64,000 bases of DNA from Opitutaceae bacterium (lineage in GTDB: Bacteria; Verrucomicrobiota; Verrucomicrobiia; Opitutales; Opitutaceae): assembly GCA_016715765.1 (NCBI GenBank), contig JADJZJ010000018.1, forward strand, positions 1-64,000, written 5' to 3'. Below are positions 44,606-52,573 of this stretch, in pieces (within the stretch, counting starts at the first letter, position 1; each line of letters begins with the position of its first letter). Position numbers and translations under genes: made by a program. The notes under the pieces were generated by a model. It had not been told where the DNA came from, did no database searches, and saw only the letters and a program-made list of their open reading frames with translations.

Positions 44606-45562
44606 TTATGGCCCGTTGGCATCAGACAACCGCCCGGCCAGGCAGCGGATGTGACGGTCGTCGGTGCCGCAGCAGCCGCCGAGCACCTTCAGGCCGAAAT
44701 CCCGGCGCAGTTCCAGCATGGCGGCGGCAAAATGTTCGGGATCGGCCTCGATCAGCTTTTCCTGTCCATCCAAGGCCTCGGGGCTCAGGGCGGCGGTGTT
44801 GCCAAGCACGCCGATGATCCTGTCCCGGGCGCTGGGCGAGGAGTTCTCCGGATGGGCCAGCGCGGTCCGCGCAAAGTCGGGGTGGGTGCAATTGATGAGA
44901 TAGGCGGCGGGTTTGGGCGTCACCGTCGAATCAATCGCGGCGATCGCCTCCTTGAGCGGCGTGCCGTCGAGCAACGTGCCGGCGGGGCGCACCACAAAGC
45001 TCACCACGTAAGGCCGGCCGGTCGCGGCCATGGCGGCGGCGAGGCCGGTGGCTTCGCTGAGGGCGGGCAGGGTGATGCCGAGGAGAAAGTCCACCACGGT
45101 CGCGGCGAGGCGGTCGGCCTGCCAGGCATGAAACACCCGTGCTTCCTTCGTCGGCAGGGCCTCCTCCGGCCGGTACGCGTCGCCGCGGCAGCCGATCATG
45201 CCGCCGATCATCACCCTGGCCGCATGGGCCCCCGTTTCCGCGCGGAGCGACTGCAGCAGGCGGACATTGTCAGCGTTGACCTCGCGGCCGCCGCAGCCGG
45301 CCGCGGCGATGTTCTCCGCATTGGCCCGCCAGGTGGGCGTGGACATGAGCAGGGGCAGATCATGGGCCCGGCTGATCTCGAGATACTGCCGGTAAATCGC
45401 CGCCATGGCCGCGCACCTGGCGGGATCGTAGACGAAGGCGGAATTGACGAGGTAGGGATCCAGGATCGTGGCCGGCTGCCGTCGCAGGCGTTCGATGACC
45501 GCGCCCTCGCCGAGGATGCAACGGTGGCGTTGGAGAAAATCGGGAAAGGTGCAGGCAGCCAT
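44606..45562 (-). CDS. Homocysteine S-methyltransferase family protein
   Basis: A 318-residue barrel protein. The C-terminal GGCCGTDDRHI holds the adjacent cysteines of the zinc site, and INCTHPDF in the middle carries the third zinc-ligand Cys of this family (GGCCGT plus NC). Transfers a methyl group to homocysteine or a related thiol in known members. It is not MetH-like as it lacks cobalamin domains. Convergent or adjacent genes give no clear pathway; the UroD-like proteins nearby could be methyl donors, but this is speculation. Confidence 0.85.
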   Translation of the reverse strand: MAACTFPDFLQRHRCILGEGAVIERLRRQPATILDPYLVNSAFVYDPARCAAMAAIYRQYLEISRAHDLPLLMSTPTWRANAENIAAAGCGGREVNADNVRLLQSLRAETGAHAARVMIGGMIGCRGDAYRPEEALPTKEARVFHAWQADRLAATVVDFLLGITLPALSEATGLAAAMAATGRPYVVSFVVRPAGTLLDGTPLKEAIAAIDSTVTPKPAAYLINCTHPDFARTALAHPENSSPSARDRIIGVLGNTAALSPEALDGQEKLIEADPEHFAAAMLELRRDFGLKVLGGCCGTDDRHIRCLAGRLSDANGP

Positions 45563-45622
45563 GGCTTCAGTCGCGTTCCCACGATGGGTGGCGGCGCCCG
45601 GAAGGCAACCGGGGGCATGCGG

Positions 45623-45655
45623 GCGAAAAAAAGAGCCGGCCAGCGGCCGGCTCTT
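45623..45655 (-). terminator. Rho-independent terminator of the Gly-rich peptide gene
   Basis: On the minus strand, AAGAGCCGGCC, a GCT loop and GGCCGGCTCTT form an 11-base stem followed by TTTTTTT. Lies about 28 bases after the stop of the small secreted peptide gene. Confidence 0.85.
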
Positions 45656-45682
45656 GGAAATCAGGGCGATGGGGATGGCCGA

Positions 45683-45958
45683 TCAGGGATTCGGGCAATT
45701 GGCCTGGGTGCCGGTGCCGTCCTTCGCGCCCTTGCCGGGAGCGGTGGCCTTGCCGGACCCGTCCTTGAGCGGCGCACCCTTGGAGTTGGGGTTGCCGCGG
45801 TTGACCGACTGGCCAGAGCCGTCGCGCACCGGGGTGCCGGAGCCGCTGCCGCGGTTGCCGCCGCCATTGCCGCCGGCGCCGCCACGGGCGAAGGCCGAAG
45901 CGCCGGTCAGGAGACCGAGGCTGATCAGGGAGGTGAGGAGGATGACTTTTGTTTTCAT
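45683..45958 (-). CDS. Small Gly-rich exported peptide of unknown function
   Basis: A 91-residue protein with a signal peptide (VILLTSLISLGLLTGASAFA) and a mature Gly/Ser/Asn-rich tail. The tail contains three imperfect DGSG or DGTG repeats at spacing of about 20 residues (RDGSGQSVNRGN, KDGSGKATAPG, KDGTGTQAN), possibly calcium-binding, and ends in a lone Cys. I do not recognise a family. A strong terminator follows. The start at 45958 was chosen for the signal peptide; an upstream Met at 45970 is possible. It lies between the methyltransferase and the divergent sigma factor. Confidence 0.6.
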   Translation of the reverse strand: MKTKVILLTSLISLGLLTGASAFARGGAGGNGGGNRGSGSGTPVRDGSGQSVNRGNPNSKGAPLKDGSGKATAPGKGAKDGTGTQANCPNP

Positions 45959-46082
45959 ATGTTTTGCTTTCATCCCATTCCAACCCCGCGGCCGGGGGCT
46001 TATTACAGGCGAGTGGAATTTCCCGAATGTTTTGCCACGCCGGGTTTGTAACATAGCCTCAAACCCGGGGTTAAATCCAACG

Positions 46083-46700
46083 GTGACCACTTACCATCTA
46101 CCATCCCTGCTGCTGACCGACTGGCTGGTCTGGCTGACGGAAGCGGACTCCGTCGCCCACGGTGACCAGGTGGAGGCGGAATGGATGCGCCGGGTGGCGG
46201 CGGGGGATGAAACGGCGCTGCAGCAGCTGTTTGACCGGTGGAAGCGGCCGCTGCTCAGCTTTTTCTACCGCTCGCTGGGTTCCCACGCCGATGCCGAGGA
46301 TCTGACGCTCGAGGTGTTGGTCCGGCTGCACCGGTCGGCTCCGGACTACCAGCCGACGGCCAAATTCACCACCTACCTGTTTCACATTGCCCAGAACCTG
46401 CTCCGCAACGAGCTGCGGCACCGCCGGCGCAAACCGGCCGATGCGGTGCCCCCCGAGTTGCTGGAGGAACTGCCCCAGCCGCACGATGCGGACCGGGGCC
46501 TCGCCGAACTGGAGGAGGTCCTGCAGCAGGCCCTGGCCCGTCTGCCGGAAAAACAGCGCACGGCGCTGCTGCTGATCCAGCAGCAGCAGTTGGATTACCC
46601 CGCCGCCGCGGCGGCGCTGCGAATGACCGAAAATGCCCTGCGCGTGCTCGTGCACCGGGCGCGACAAATGCTCAAAATTGAAATGGAGGCCCTGCCATGA
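46083..46700 (+). CDS. ECF-type RNA polymerase sigma factor
   Basis: About 205 residues. Region 2 is clear: MRRVAAGDETALQQLFDRWK, FFYRSLGSHADAEDLTLEVLVRL, FTTYLFHIAQNLLRNELRHRRR. Region 4 is LEEVLQQALARLPEKQRTALLLIQ then YPAAAAALRMTENALRVLVHRARQ. Regulates an unknown stress or envelope regulon. A GTG at 46083 is the likely start; the frame is open further upstream from 45468, and ATG at 46182 would give 172 residues. The stop overlaps the ATG of the next gene by four bases. Confidence 0.85.
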   Translation: MTTYHLPSLLLTDWLVWLTEADSVAHGDQVEAEWMRRVAAGDETALQQLFDRWKRPLLSFFYRSLGSHADAEDLTLEVLVRLHRSAPDYQPTAKFTTYLFHIAQNLLRNELRHRRRKPADAVPPELLEELPQPHDADRGLAELEEVLQQALARLPEKQRTALLLIQQQQLDYPAAAAALRMTENALRVLVHRARQMLKIEMEALP

Positions 46701-47077
46701 AGACCAAGCTGCATCCCACGCCCGACGACGGGCAAATTGACCGCCTGCTGGCGCGACGCTACCGCGACACGACGCCCGAATTCGAGGCGCGCTGGGTCGC
46801 GCTGAAACGCGACCTCCGCCAGCGTCCGGCCGGCCGCGCCCGGCCGGCCCTCCCGTGGCGCTTCGCGGGCTGGTTTGGGGTCGTCGGGGCGGCGGCCGCG
46901 CTGGCCTTTGTCCTGCATGTCAGCCGTCCGTCCATGGTCGCCCCGGAAGGCCTTGAACCCTCGCCGCAACTGGCCGAGCTCTTCGCCATGGATGCCGTGC
47001 TCGGCAAGGCCGTGCCGCTGCTGGATGAGGAGAACCGCACGGCCCTGCTCAACCTGCCGGCCACCAATCAACCGTAA
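46697..47077 (+). CDS. Single-span membrane protein, probable anti-sigma partner
   Basis: A 126-residue protein with an N-terminal cytoplasmic part of about 50 residues (RYRDTTPEFEARWVALKRDL), one transmembrane segment FAGWFGVVGAAAALAFVLHV near residue 57, and a C-terminal periplasmic tail. It follows the sigma factor with a four-base overlap, the arrangement of ECF anti-sigma factors. No RseA or ZAS (HxxxCxxC) motif is visible, so the call is by context only. Confidence 0.6.
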   Translation: MKTKLHPTPDDGQIDRLLARRYRDTTPEFEARWVALKRDLRQRPAGRARPALPWRFAGWFGVVGAAAALAFVLHVSRPSMVAPEGLEPSPQLAELFAMDAVLGKAVPLLDEENRTALLNLPATNQP

Positions 47078-47090
47078 AATTGCACCAGCC

Positions 47091-47549
47091 ATGAAAACTC
47101 TGATCCCCCTGCTTGCCTTGTCCGGGCTTCTGGCCCTCGCGCCCCTGGGCGCCGCCGAGCCTGCGCCCGCCAGTCCGGCGACGCCGCTCCCGGCGGCCGG
47201 GGAAATGGCGGCCCTGGAGCATTTCCTCGACCTGACCGACGCGGACCTTGAACAGATGCAGCGCGTGATTGCCCGCATCCGCGCCATGGGCCCTGACGAA
47301 CGCGCGGTCCTGCGCCGGGAGATTGAAAAATTCCGCACCCTCCCCGAGTCGCAGCGGCATCAGATGCGACTCGGCTGGGGGGCGCTCGACACGGACCTGC
47401 AGGAGGCGTGGCGACGCATGATGCAGGCGGCCACACCCGAGCGTCGCGCGGAGATCCAGGCCCGGTTGCAGTCGCTGCCCCCGGAAAAGAAGGGCGCCTT
47501 GCGCCGGCAACTGGCGGAGGAGTTCATCCGGCAGGAGCGCAACAAATAG
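47091..47549 (+). CDS. Exported alpha-helical protein, DUF3106-like
   Basis: A 152-residue secreted protein with a signal peptide (LIPLLALSGLLALAPLGAAE). The mature part is helical and charged: AALEHFLDLTDADLEQMQRV, RAMGPDERAVLRREIEKFRTL, QEAWRRMMQAATPERRAEI, LQSLPPEKKGALRRQLAEEF. It resembles DUF3106 or CpxP-like spheroplast proteins, which act as periplasmic stress sensors. It follows the sigma/anti-sigma pair, so is likely part of the same stress response; inferred from context. Ends with a family C repeat after the stop. Confidence 0.6.
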   Translation: MKTLIPLLALSGLLALAPLGAAEPAPASPATPLPAAGEMAALEHFLDLTDADLEQMQRVIARIRAMGPDERAVLRREIEKFRTLPESQRHQMRLGWGALDTDLQEAWRRMMQAATPERRAEIQARLQSLPPEKKGALRRQLAEEFIRQERNK

Positions 47550-47577
47550 GGCGCGTCCTTATAGTTAGCGGGTTCAT

Positions 47578-47637
47578 GTAGGAGCGGCTTTATGCCGCGA
47601 TGTTGCGCTCCCAATCGCGGCATAAAGCCGCTCCTAC
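47578..47637. repeat. Family C REP pair (REPIN)
   Basis: GTAGGAGCGGCTTTATGCCG at the left and CGGCATAAAGCCGCTCCTAC at the right. Near-identical to 29744-29803. Confidence 0.92.
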
Positions 47638-47728
47638 AATCAGGCCGCACCGTGGCAGAATGGCGGACACCCCAATTTGCAGACGCATCCTGGGGCGCCG
47701 CCGCCGGCACCGGCCGGGCTGAAAAGCC

Positions 47729-48331
47729 TCAGCCGCGACGGGCCAGGACCTGCACCACCGCGGCGCGGCCGGTGTGGGCGGGACCCTCGATGAGGTCGCG
47801 CTCGAGTTCACGTCCGATTTCCAGTTCGAGTCCGATCAGTTCGCCGCGCAATTGCTCCAGCGTCATGAGCAGTTCGGGCGCGTCCACCGGGCCGCCGGTC
47901 TTGTGCCGCACCTGGGCGGGGGTGTAGGCCTCGAGGATGAGCACGCCGCCGGAGTGCAGGCCGATGGCCGCGGCCGAGTGCACGTCCCGGCGCAGCGGCG
48001 GCGGCAGGTGCACGAAGATGGAGACGATGGCCGACCAGGACTCGGGTTCGATGGTGTAGTCCCGCAGATCCACCACCTCGGTGTTGAGGGAGACGCCGCA
48101 TTGGGCCGCCAGCCGCTCCGCCTTGGCGAGACCGACGGCGGACTGGTCCACGGCCGTGACCCTGTAACCGCGGCTGGCGAGAAAGACGGCGTTGCGGCCC
48201 TCGCCCTCGCCCAGGCAGAGCACGGGCCCGGCGGGGATGTAATTCGCGCACTGGCGCAGGAAATCGTTCGGCGCGGTGCCGTAGACAAAGTCAGCCGGAG
48301 TGTAGCGGTTGTCCCAGAACTGCGAATTCAT
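47729..48331 (-). CDS. Class I SAM-dependent methyltransferase (TehB-like)
   Basis: A 200-residue methyltransferase. VLCLGEGEGRNAVFLASRGYRVTAVDQSAVGL contains motif I (h-h-D/G-x-G-x-G) and the acidic end of motif II, in a form typical of TehB/UbiE-like small methyltransferases. FWDNRY at the start and FVHLPPPLRRD follow the family. Two in-frame starts exist (48355 and 48331); MNSQFWDNRY at 48331 is preferred. Its stop and start lie close to cydB on the same strand. Confidence 0.82.
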   Translation of the reverse strand: MNSQFWDNRYTPADFVYGTAPNDFLRQCANYIPAGPVLCLGEGEGRNAVFLASRGYRVTAVDQSAVGLAKAERLAAQCGVSLNTEVVDLRDYTIEPESWSAIVSIFVHLPPPLRRDVHSAAAIGLHSGGVLILEAYTPAQVRHKTGGPVDAPELLMTLEQLRGELIGLELEIGRELERDLIEGPAHTGRAAVVQVLARRG

Positions 48332-48351
48332 CGTCGCTGTGCAAGGCGCGC

Positions 48352-49386
48352 TCAATAGCTCATTCTGTCGAGTTTAACCTTGCCCCGGAATATGTAGTAG
48401 ATGCTGGCCGAGTAGGCAAGGACGACGGGGACCCCGATCAGGGCGATCGTCAGCATGACACCGAGGGTCTTCGTCGAGGAGGCGGCATTGAAGGCGGTGA
48501 GGCTGTGCTCCGGCAGCGGCTGGCTGAAGACCAGGTTGGGGTACATGCCGACCCCGAAGAGCGCCATGAGCCCCGCCATCGCGCCGCAGGAGGACAGGAA
48601 GGCGAGGAATTCCCTCCCGCGGTTCACCTCGCGCGGGATGTTGGCGATGAGGAGCACGACCGGGATGACGATGGAGAAAAACCACGGCTCGCGGCGGAAC
48701 GCCTCGGTGATGTGCGGGATGTAGAGCAGCGTGGCGAGGGTCACGATCACGTAGCAGAGGATGAAGGCGATGATGAGCGGATTGATCCATTGCCGGATCC
48801 GGGCCTGGATCGCGCCCTCGGTCTTGAGCACGAGGTAAATGGCGCCGTGCATGGCAAAGAGCGCGACCGTCGTGACGCCCATCAGCAGCGCGTAGGGATG
48901 CAGCAGCTGGAGGAAGCCGCCGGCGTATTCGCCCTCGGCGTCGAGGGGGATGCCCCAGGCGATGTTGCCCATGGCGATGCCGATCAGCAGGCTGGAGCCC
49001 ACGCTGCCCAGCGCGAAGCTCCAGTCCCAGAACCGGCGCCAGCGCGGCGAGGGGTGCTTGCTGCGGAACTCGATGGCCACGGCCCGGAAGATGAGCGCGC
49101 ACAGCAGGCCCATGAAGGCGAGGTAGAAGCCCGAGAAGACCGTGGCATAGACCATGGGAAACGCCGCGAACAGCGCGCCGCCGCCGGTGACCAGCCACAC
49201 CTCGTTGCCATCCCACACCGGGCCGATGGCATTGAGAAAGAGGCGCCGGTCCTCGTCGCTCCGGGCGACGAACAGATGCAGGGCGCCGACGCCCAGGTCG
49301 AAACCGTCGAGGATCACGTACCCCGTGAACAGGATGCCGACGAGGCCGAACCAGACGGTGTTGAGGTCAAGGTTGCCAAAGCTCAT
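48352..49386 (-). CDS. cydB: Cytochrome bd-type quinol oxidase subunit II
   Basis: A 344-residue membrane subunit with about eight to nine hydrophobic segments. FTGYVILDGFDLGVGAL is the family signature at the N-terminus, then VWDGNEVWLVTGGGALFAAFP, the conserved W-E-V-W region. The ATG at 49386 overlaps the cydA stop by four bases (ATGA), so the genes are coupled. An upstream open frame to 49686 in the same phase reads a cydA frame-shift product and is rejected. Reduces O2 at low tension. Confidence 0.93.
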   Translation of the reverse strand: MSFGNLDLNTVWFGLVGILFTGYVILDGFDLGVGALHLFVARSDEDRRLFLNAIGPVWDGNEVWLVTGGGALFAAFPMVYATVFSGFYLAFMGLLCALIFRAVAIEFRSKHPSPRWRRFWDWSFALGSVGSSLLIGIAMGNIAWGIPLDAEGEYAGGFLQLLHPYALLMGVTTVALFAMHGAIYLVLKTEGAIQARIRQWINPLIIAFILCYVIVTLATLLYIPHITEAFRREPWFFSIVIPVVLLIANIPREVNRGREFLAFLSSCGAMAGLMALFGVGMYPNLVFSQPLPEHSLTAFNAASSTKTLGVMLTIALIGVPVVLAYSASIYYIFRGKVKLDRMSY

Positions 49387-50758
49387 GCCGCACCGCCTTT
49401 CGCCTGCGCCAGGCCGGCGAGCTTGCCGGTGGGCACCAGGTCCGCGTCGTCCGGGCCGTGGCGGATCTTCTCGTTCAGCAGAAAGATGAACACCGCGAAG
49501 AGCAGTAGGTACACGAAGGCGAACATCGCCAGGGAGATGGCGACCTGGCTGGCCGTGACGACCTTCGAAAGCGCATCCGAGGTGCGCAGCAGCTTGTAGA
49601 CGATCCAGGGCTGCCGGCCGACCTCGGCGGCCCACCAGCCCGCCTGGTTGGCGATCTGCGGACCCAGCACGGAAAGCGTGAGACACCAGAGCAGCAGCCG
49701 GGAATCTCCAGGCGTCCGCGCGCCCAGGCGCCCAGGCCCCAGGCGGCCAGGGCGATGAGGGCGAAGCCGACCGCCACCATCACATGAAAGGTCTGGAACG
49801 TGAATTGCACCGGGGGGCGTTCGTCGGGCGGGATGTCCCGCAGGCCGATGACCGGTCGGGCGGTGTCGCCGTGGGCCAGCCAGCTCAACAGGCCGGGGAG
49901 GGCGGGGCCGTACGTGGTTTCACTCGCCACGTCGACCCAGCCGAAAAGATGGAGCGGCGCCTGCGGGCCGGTGACCCAATGGCCCTCCATGGCGGCGAGC
50001 TTGGCCGGCTGGTTGACCGCCACGCCCTGGGCGCTGGTGTGGCCGGTGACCAGGCTGAGACCGGCGGCGACGGCGGCGACCGTGAGGCCGATCTTCACGG
50101 ATTGCAGGGCAAAGGCGCGGTGCCGGCGGCGCAGGAGGTAGTAGGCCCCCACGCTGACCATCAGCCAGGCGCCGGCCTGCCAGGCGCCGATCACGGTGTG
50201 GGTCAGCCGGTCGACGGAGGAGGGGTTGAATACCATGGCCCAGAAATCGGTGATCTCGGCCCGGGCGCGCAGGCCCTCGCCGACGATGTGGTACCCGGCC
50301 GGGGTCTGCATCCAGGAATTGGCCACCACGATCCAGATCGCGCTGAAATGCGCGCCGAAGGCCACCATGCAGGTCGCGAAGAAATGCATCTTCGGCCCGA
50401 CCTTGTCCCAGCCGAAAAGCAGGATGGCGAGGAAGCCCGATTCGAGGAAGAAGGCGAAGATGCCCTCGGCGGCGAGCGCGCTGCCAAAGACATCACCGAC
50501 GTAGCGCGAGTAGGTGGCCCAGTTGGTGCCGAACTCGAACTCCATCACGAGCCCAGTGGCGACGCCGATGGCGAAGGTCAACGCGAAGACCTTGGTCCAG
50601 AAGCGGGCCATCTGGTGGTAGAGCGGGTTGCGCGTCCGCAGCCACAGGCCCTCGATGATGACCAGCAGCACCCCGAGGCCGATGCTCAGGGGCGGGTAGA
50701 TGTAATGGAACGCGATGGTGAACGCGAACTGCAGGCGGGCGAGGATCTCGACGGACAT
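49383..50758 (-). pseudogene. cydA: Cytochrome bd-type quinol oxidase subunit I, split by apparent one-base deletion
   Basis: The N-terminal frame from 50758 starts MSVEILARLQFAFTIAFHYI with the conserved haem-ligand His of helix 1, and includes [40 protein letters not shown] and the haem-ligand His/Met regions. The C-terminal frame (95 residues) continues GPQIANQAGWWAAEVGRQPW. Adding one G in the GGG run at 49700-49702 (plus) gives EIPRLLLWCLTLSVLGPQ. Length about 458 residues with a short Q-loop. Alternatively a sequencing error. Confidence 0.9.
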
Positions 50759-50764
50759 GGCGGT

Positions 50765-51109
50765 TCAGGCCGGCGGGCGGCGGACGGCGGGCTTCTTCCG
50801 CACGGACCGGGGCTTGGGGGTGACGGGCCGGACCGGTTTCAGGATGCGCAGGGCGTAGCCCCGGACCAGGGCGCGGGCGACCTTCATGCGCGCGCGGCGG
50901 ACGATGCGGTCGAAGGTCTGGCGGGACACGCCCATGCGCTGCGCGGCGGCGCCGTGGAACAGGTCCTCCACATCGGCCAGCCGGAGCGCCTCCAGTTCGT
51001 CCGCGCCGAGCACGACCTCGTCGAGGTCATAAAGCGGAATGCCCGCCGGCTTGAAGAAATCGCAGGGCGGCTGGTGGGCGATGCGGCGGGGGCAGAGGGG
51101 GCGGGGCAT
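50765..51109 (-). CDS. DUF134-family DNA-binding protein
   Basis: A 114-residue protein matching DUF134: MPRPLCPRRIAHQPPCDFFKPAG at the N-terminus, LGADELEALRLADVEDL, AAQRMGVSRQTFDRIVRRAR (HTH) and KVARALVRGYALRI. Such proteins are predicted regulators near FeMo-co-domain proteins. The N-terminal Cys pair with H might bind metal. The ATG at 51109 is preferred over 51169. Divergent from the NifX-like gene across 100 bases that hold an imperfect GAGCATA-type palindrome. Confidence 0.9.
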   Translation of the reverse strand: MPRPLCPRRIAHQPPCDFFKPAGIPLYDLDEVVLGADELEALRLADVEDLFHGAAAQRMGVSRQTFDRIVRRARMKVARALVRGYALRILKPVRPVTPKPRSVRKKPAVRRPPA

Positions 51110-51144
51110 GGGTGGGGGTCGGCGATTTTGGGGATTGTCTTTAA

Positions 51145-51158
51145 TGGGCATAAGCTCA
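51145..51158. promoter_or_regulatory. Imperfect palindrome in the DUF134/NifX-like divergent promoter
   Basis: TGGGCATAAGCTCA matches AGAGCATATGCTCA at 56477-56490 at 11 of 14 positions. Candidate operator for the DUF134 protein; inference. Confidence 0.5.
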
Positions 51159-51213
51159 TAACGGTACAAGCCAATCCCTAAATTCCGCCGGCCCGGCGGC
51201 CGGAACCCTTTCC

Positions 51214-51612
51214 ATGAAGCTAGCCATTCCGCTCACAGCAACCGATGAGTTTTCGCCCCACTACGGTGCGGCGGCCAAGTTTACCGTGGTGGAGGTTGAC
51301 GCGGTCCGGCGGCAGGTGCAGCGCCGGCTGGTGGTCGTGCCGCAGGCGTCCGAGCCCTGCCAGTGGCCGCGGCTCCTGCGGGCCGCCGGGGTGGACCTCG
51401 TGCTGGCCGGGGGCATGGGCGCGGGCGCGCGCCAGCACATGGCGGAGCATGGCCTGCAGGTGATGACGGGCGTCAGCGCGGCCACGCCGGATGAATTGGT
51501 GGCCGCCTGGCTGGAGGACCGGCTGGTCGCCGGACCCAATGCCTGCGACGGCACGGGGCCGCACCATGCGGAGCATCACCATGATGACGGCCACTGCAAT
51601 TGTTCCCACTGA
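51214..51612 (+). CDS. NifX/NafY-type FeMo-cofactor-domain protein
   Basis: A 132-residue protein with the dinitrogenase iron-molybdenum cofactor fold: MKLAIPLTATDEFSPHYGAAAKFTVVEVD, then LVLAGGMGAGARQHMAEHGL. A His-rich tail (HHAEHHHDDGHCNCSH) could bind metal. Divergent from a DUF134 regulator, a common pairing. No nif genes in the window, so a role in nitrogenase is not supported; may handle Fe-S or Mo clusters. Confidence 0.88.
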   Translation: MKLAIPLTATDEFSPHYGAAAKFTVVEVDAVRRQVQRRLVVVPQASEPCQWPRLLRAAGVDLVLAGGMGAGARQHMAEHGLQVMTGVSAATPDELVAAWLEDRLVAGPNACDGTGPHHAEHHHDDGHCNCSH

Positions 51613-52126
51613 GGAGCTCCGCCGCGCCACGCACCGGCGCATGCACCGGCATTGTTTCGCCTGCGGTGACGCGACCGGCGACGGGCTGGGGCTGCGGTTC
51701 CGGCTCGGCGGTGACGGCGGGGTCCGGGCGGAATGGGACTGCCCGGCGCGCTACCGCAGCTACGACGGCATCCTGCATGGCGGACTCATCGCGACCCTGC
51801 TCGACTGCGCGATGGTGCAGGCCCTGTTTGCCCACGGCATCGTGGCGCACACGGCGGAGCTGAACCTGCGGTACCGCCGACCCGTCAGCACGGGCGTGGC
51901 CGTGACCGTCAGCGCCCGGCTGCGCGCCCGCTGCGGGGTGCTCTGCGTGCTGGTCGCGGAAGTCCGCCAGCAGGGGGCGGTGTGCGCCACCGCCCAGGCC
52001 AAGTTCATGGCCCGCCGGACGGAGGACCCGGTGGCGGGCGAATCAACCAACGAACAACAACCGACGAAAGGCAAAATCCATGAAAGCGTTTCCCACTGTC
52101 GTCCAACAAGCCTGGCAGGACCGTGA
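51584..52126 (+). CDS. PaaI-type acyl-CoA thioesterase (hotdog fold)
   Basis: About 180 residues. The hotdog signature is CFACGDATGDGLGLRF, YDGILHGGLIATLLDCAM, and VSTGVAVTVSARL. Overlaps the preceding gene by 29 bases. The C-terminal 40 residues (MARRTEDPVAGESTNEQ and on) are not family-like and overlap the next gene by 47 bases, hinting at another frame problem. A start at 51566 or 51584 is possible. Predicted to hydrolyse an acyl thioester; substrate unknown. Confidence 0.8.
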   Translation: MTATAIVPTEELRRATHRRMHRHCFACGDATGDGLGLRFRLGGDGGVRAEWDCPARYRSYDGILHGGLIATLLDCAMVQALFAHGIVAHTAELNLRYRRPVSTGVAVTVSARLRARCGVLCVLVAEVRQQGAVCATAQAKFMARRTEDPVAGESTNEQQPTKGKIHESVSHCRPTSLAGP

Positions 52127-52457
52127 AGGTCCCGTCGTCCTGGCCACCGTGGCCCCGGACGGGCAGCCCAATGCCATCTATGCCAGCTCCGTGCGGGAGT
52201 ACGGCGACGACCTGCTCGTGGTGGCGGACAATTACTTCCACAAGACCCGCGCCAACATCCTGGCCGGCAGCAGGGGCGCATTGCTCTTCATCACCAAGGA
52301 GCGGAAGTCCTACCAGATCAAGGGCGGCATCTCCTATCACTCCACGGGACCGATCTTTGCGGACATGAAGACCTGGAATCCGGCGAAGCATCCCGGCGTC
52401 GCCGCCGCCGCGCTGAAGGTGGAACAGGTTTACTGCGGCAGCGAGCGGCTGGCCTGA
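52080..52457 (+). CDS. Pyridoxamine-5'-phosphate-oxidase-fold protein
   Basis: A 125-residue flavin-binding split-barrel. VVLATVAPDGQPNAIYASSV and LLVVADNYFHKTRANILAG match the PPOX-like family of FMN-binding stress proteins. GAAAGG lies nine bases before the ATG. Overlaps the preceding gene. Confidence 0.82.
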   Translation: MKAFPTVVQQAWQDREGPVVLATVAPDGQPNAIYASSVREYGDDLLVVADNYFHKTRANILAGSRGALLFITKERKSYQIKGGISYHSTGPIFADMKTWNPAKHPGVAAAALKVEQVYCGSERLA

Positions 52458-52464
52458 GTCGATA

Positions 52465-52573
52465 TGATGCAGGCGTCGCTCAACTGTCTCGATGGTTGAG
52501 AAACCGGAAGGTGTATCCCGGTAGGCCGCCAGCTTGCTGGCGCTCCCGGAGCGGGAGCAAGCTCCCTGCCTAC
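52465..52573 (+). repeat. Family D element with conserved leader (copy 2)
   Basis: Leader ATGCAGGCGTCGCTCAACTG, then GTAGGCCGCCAGCTTGCTGG (52521) and GCGGGAGCAAGCTCCCTGCC then TACC. The right end overlaps the 3' end of the alkaline phosphatase gene. Confidence 0.88.

Noticed and set aside
46182..46700. ATG 46182 as the sigma factor start
   Set aside because: It would remove only non-domain residues and is possible, but GTG 46083 gives a more usual total length; kept as an alternative in the entry.
51214..51612. Evidence for nitrogen fixation
   Set aside because: The NifX-type domain protein occurs widely outside nitrogenase clusters and no nifHDK-like gene is present.
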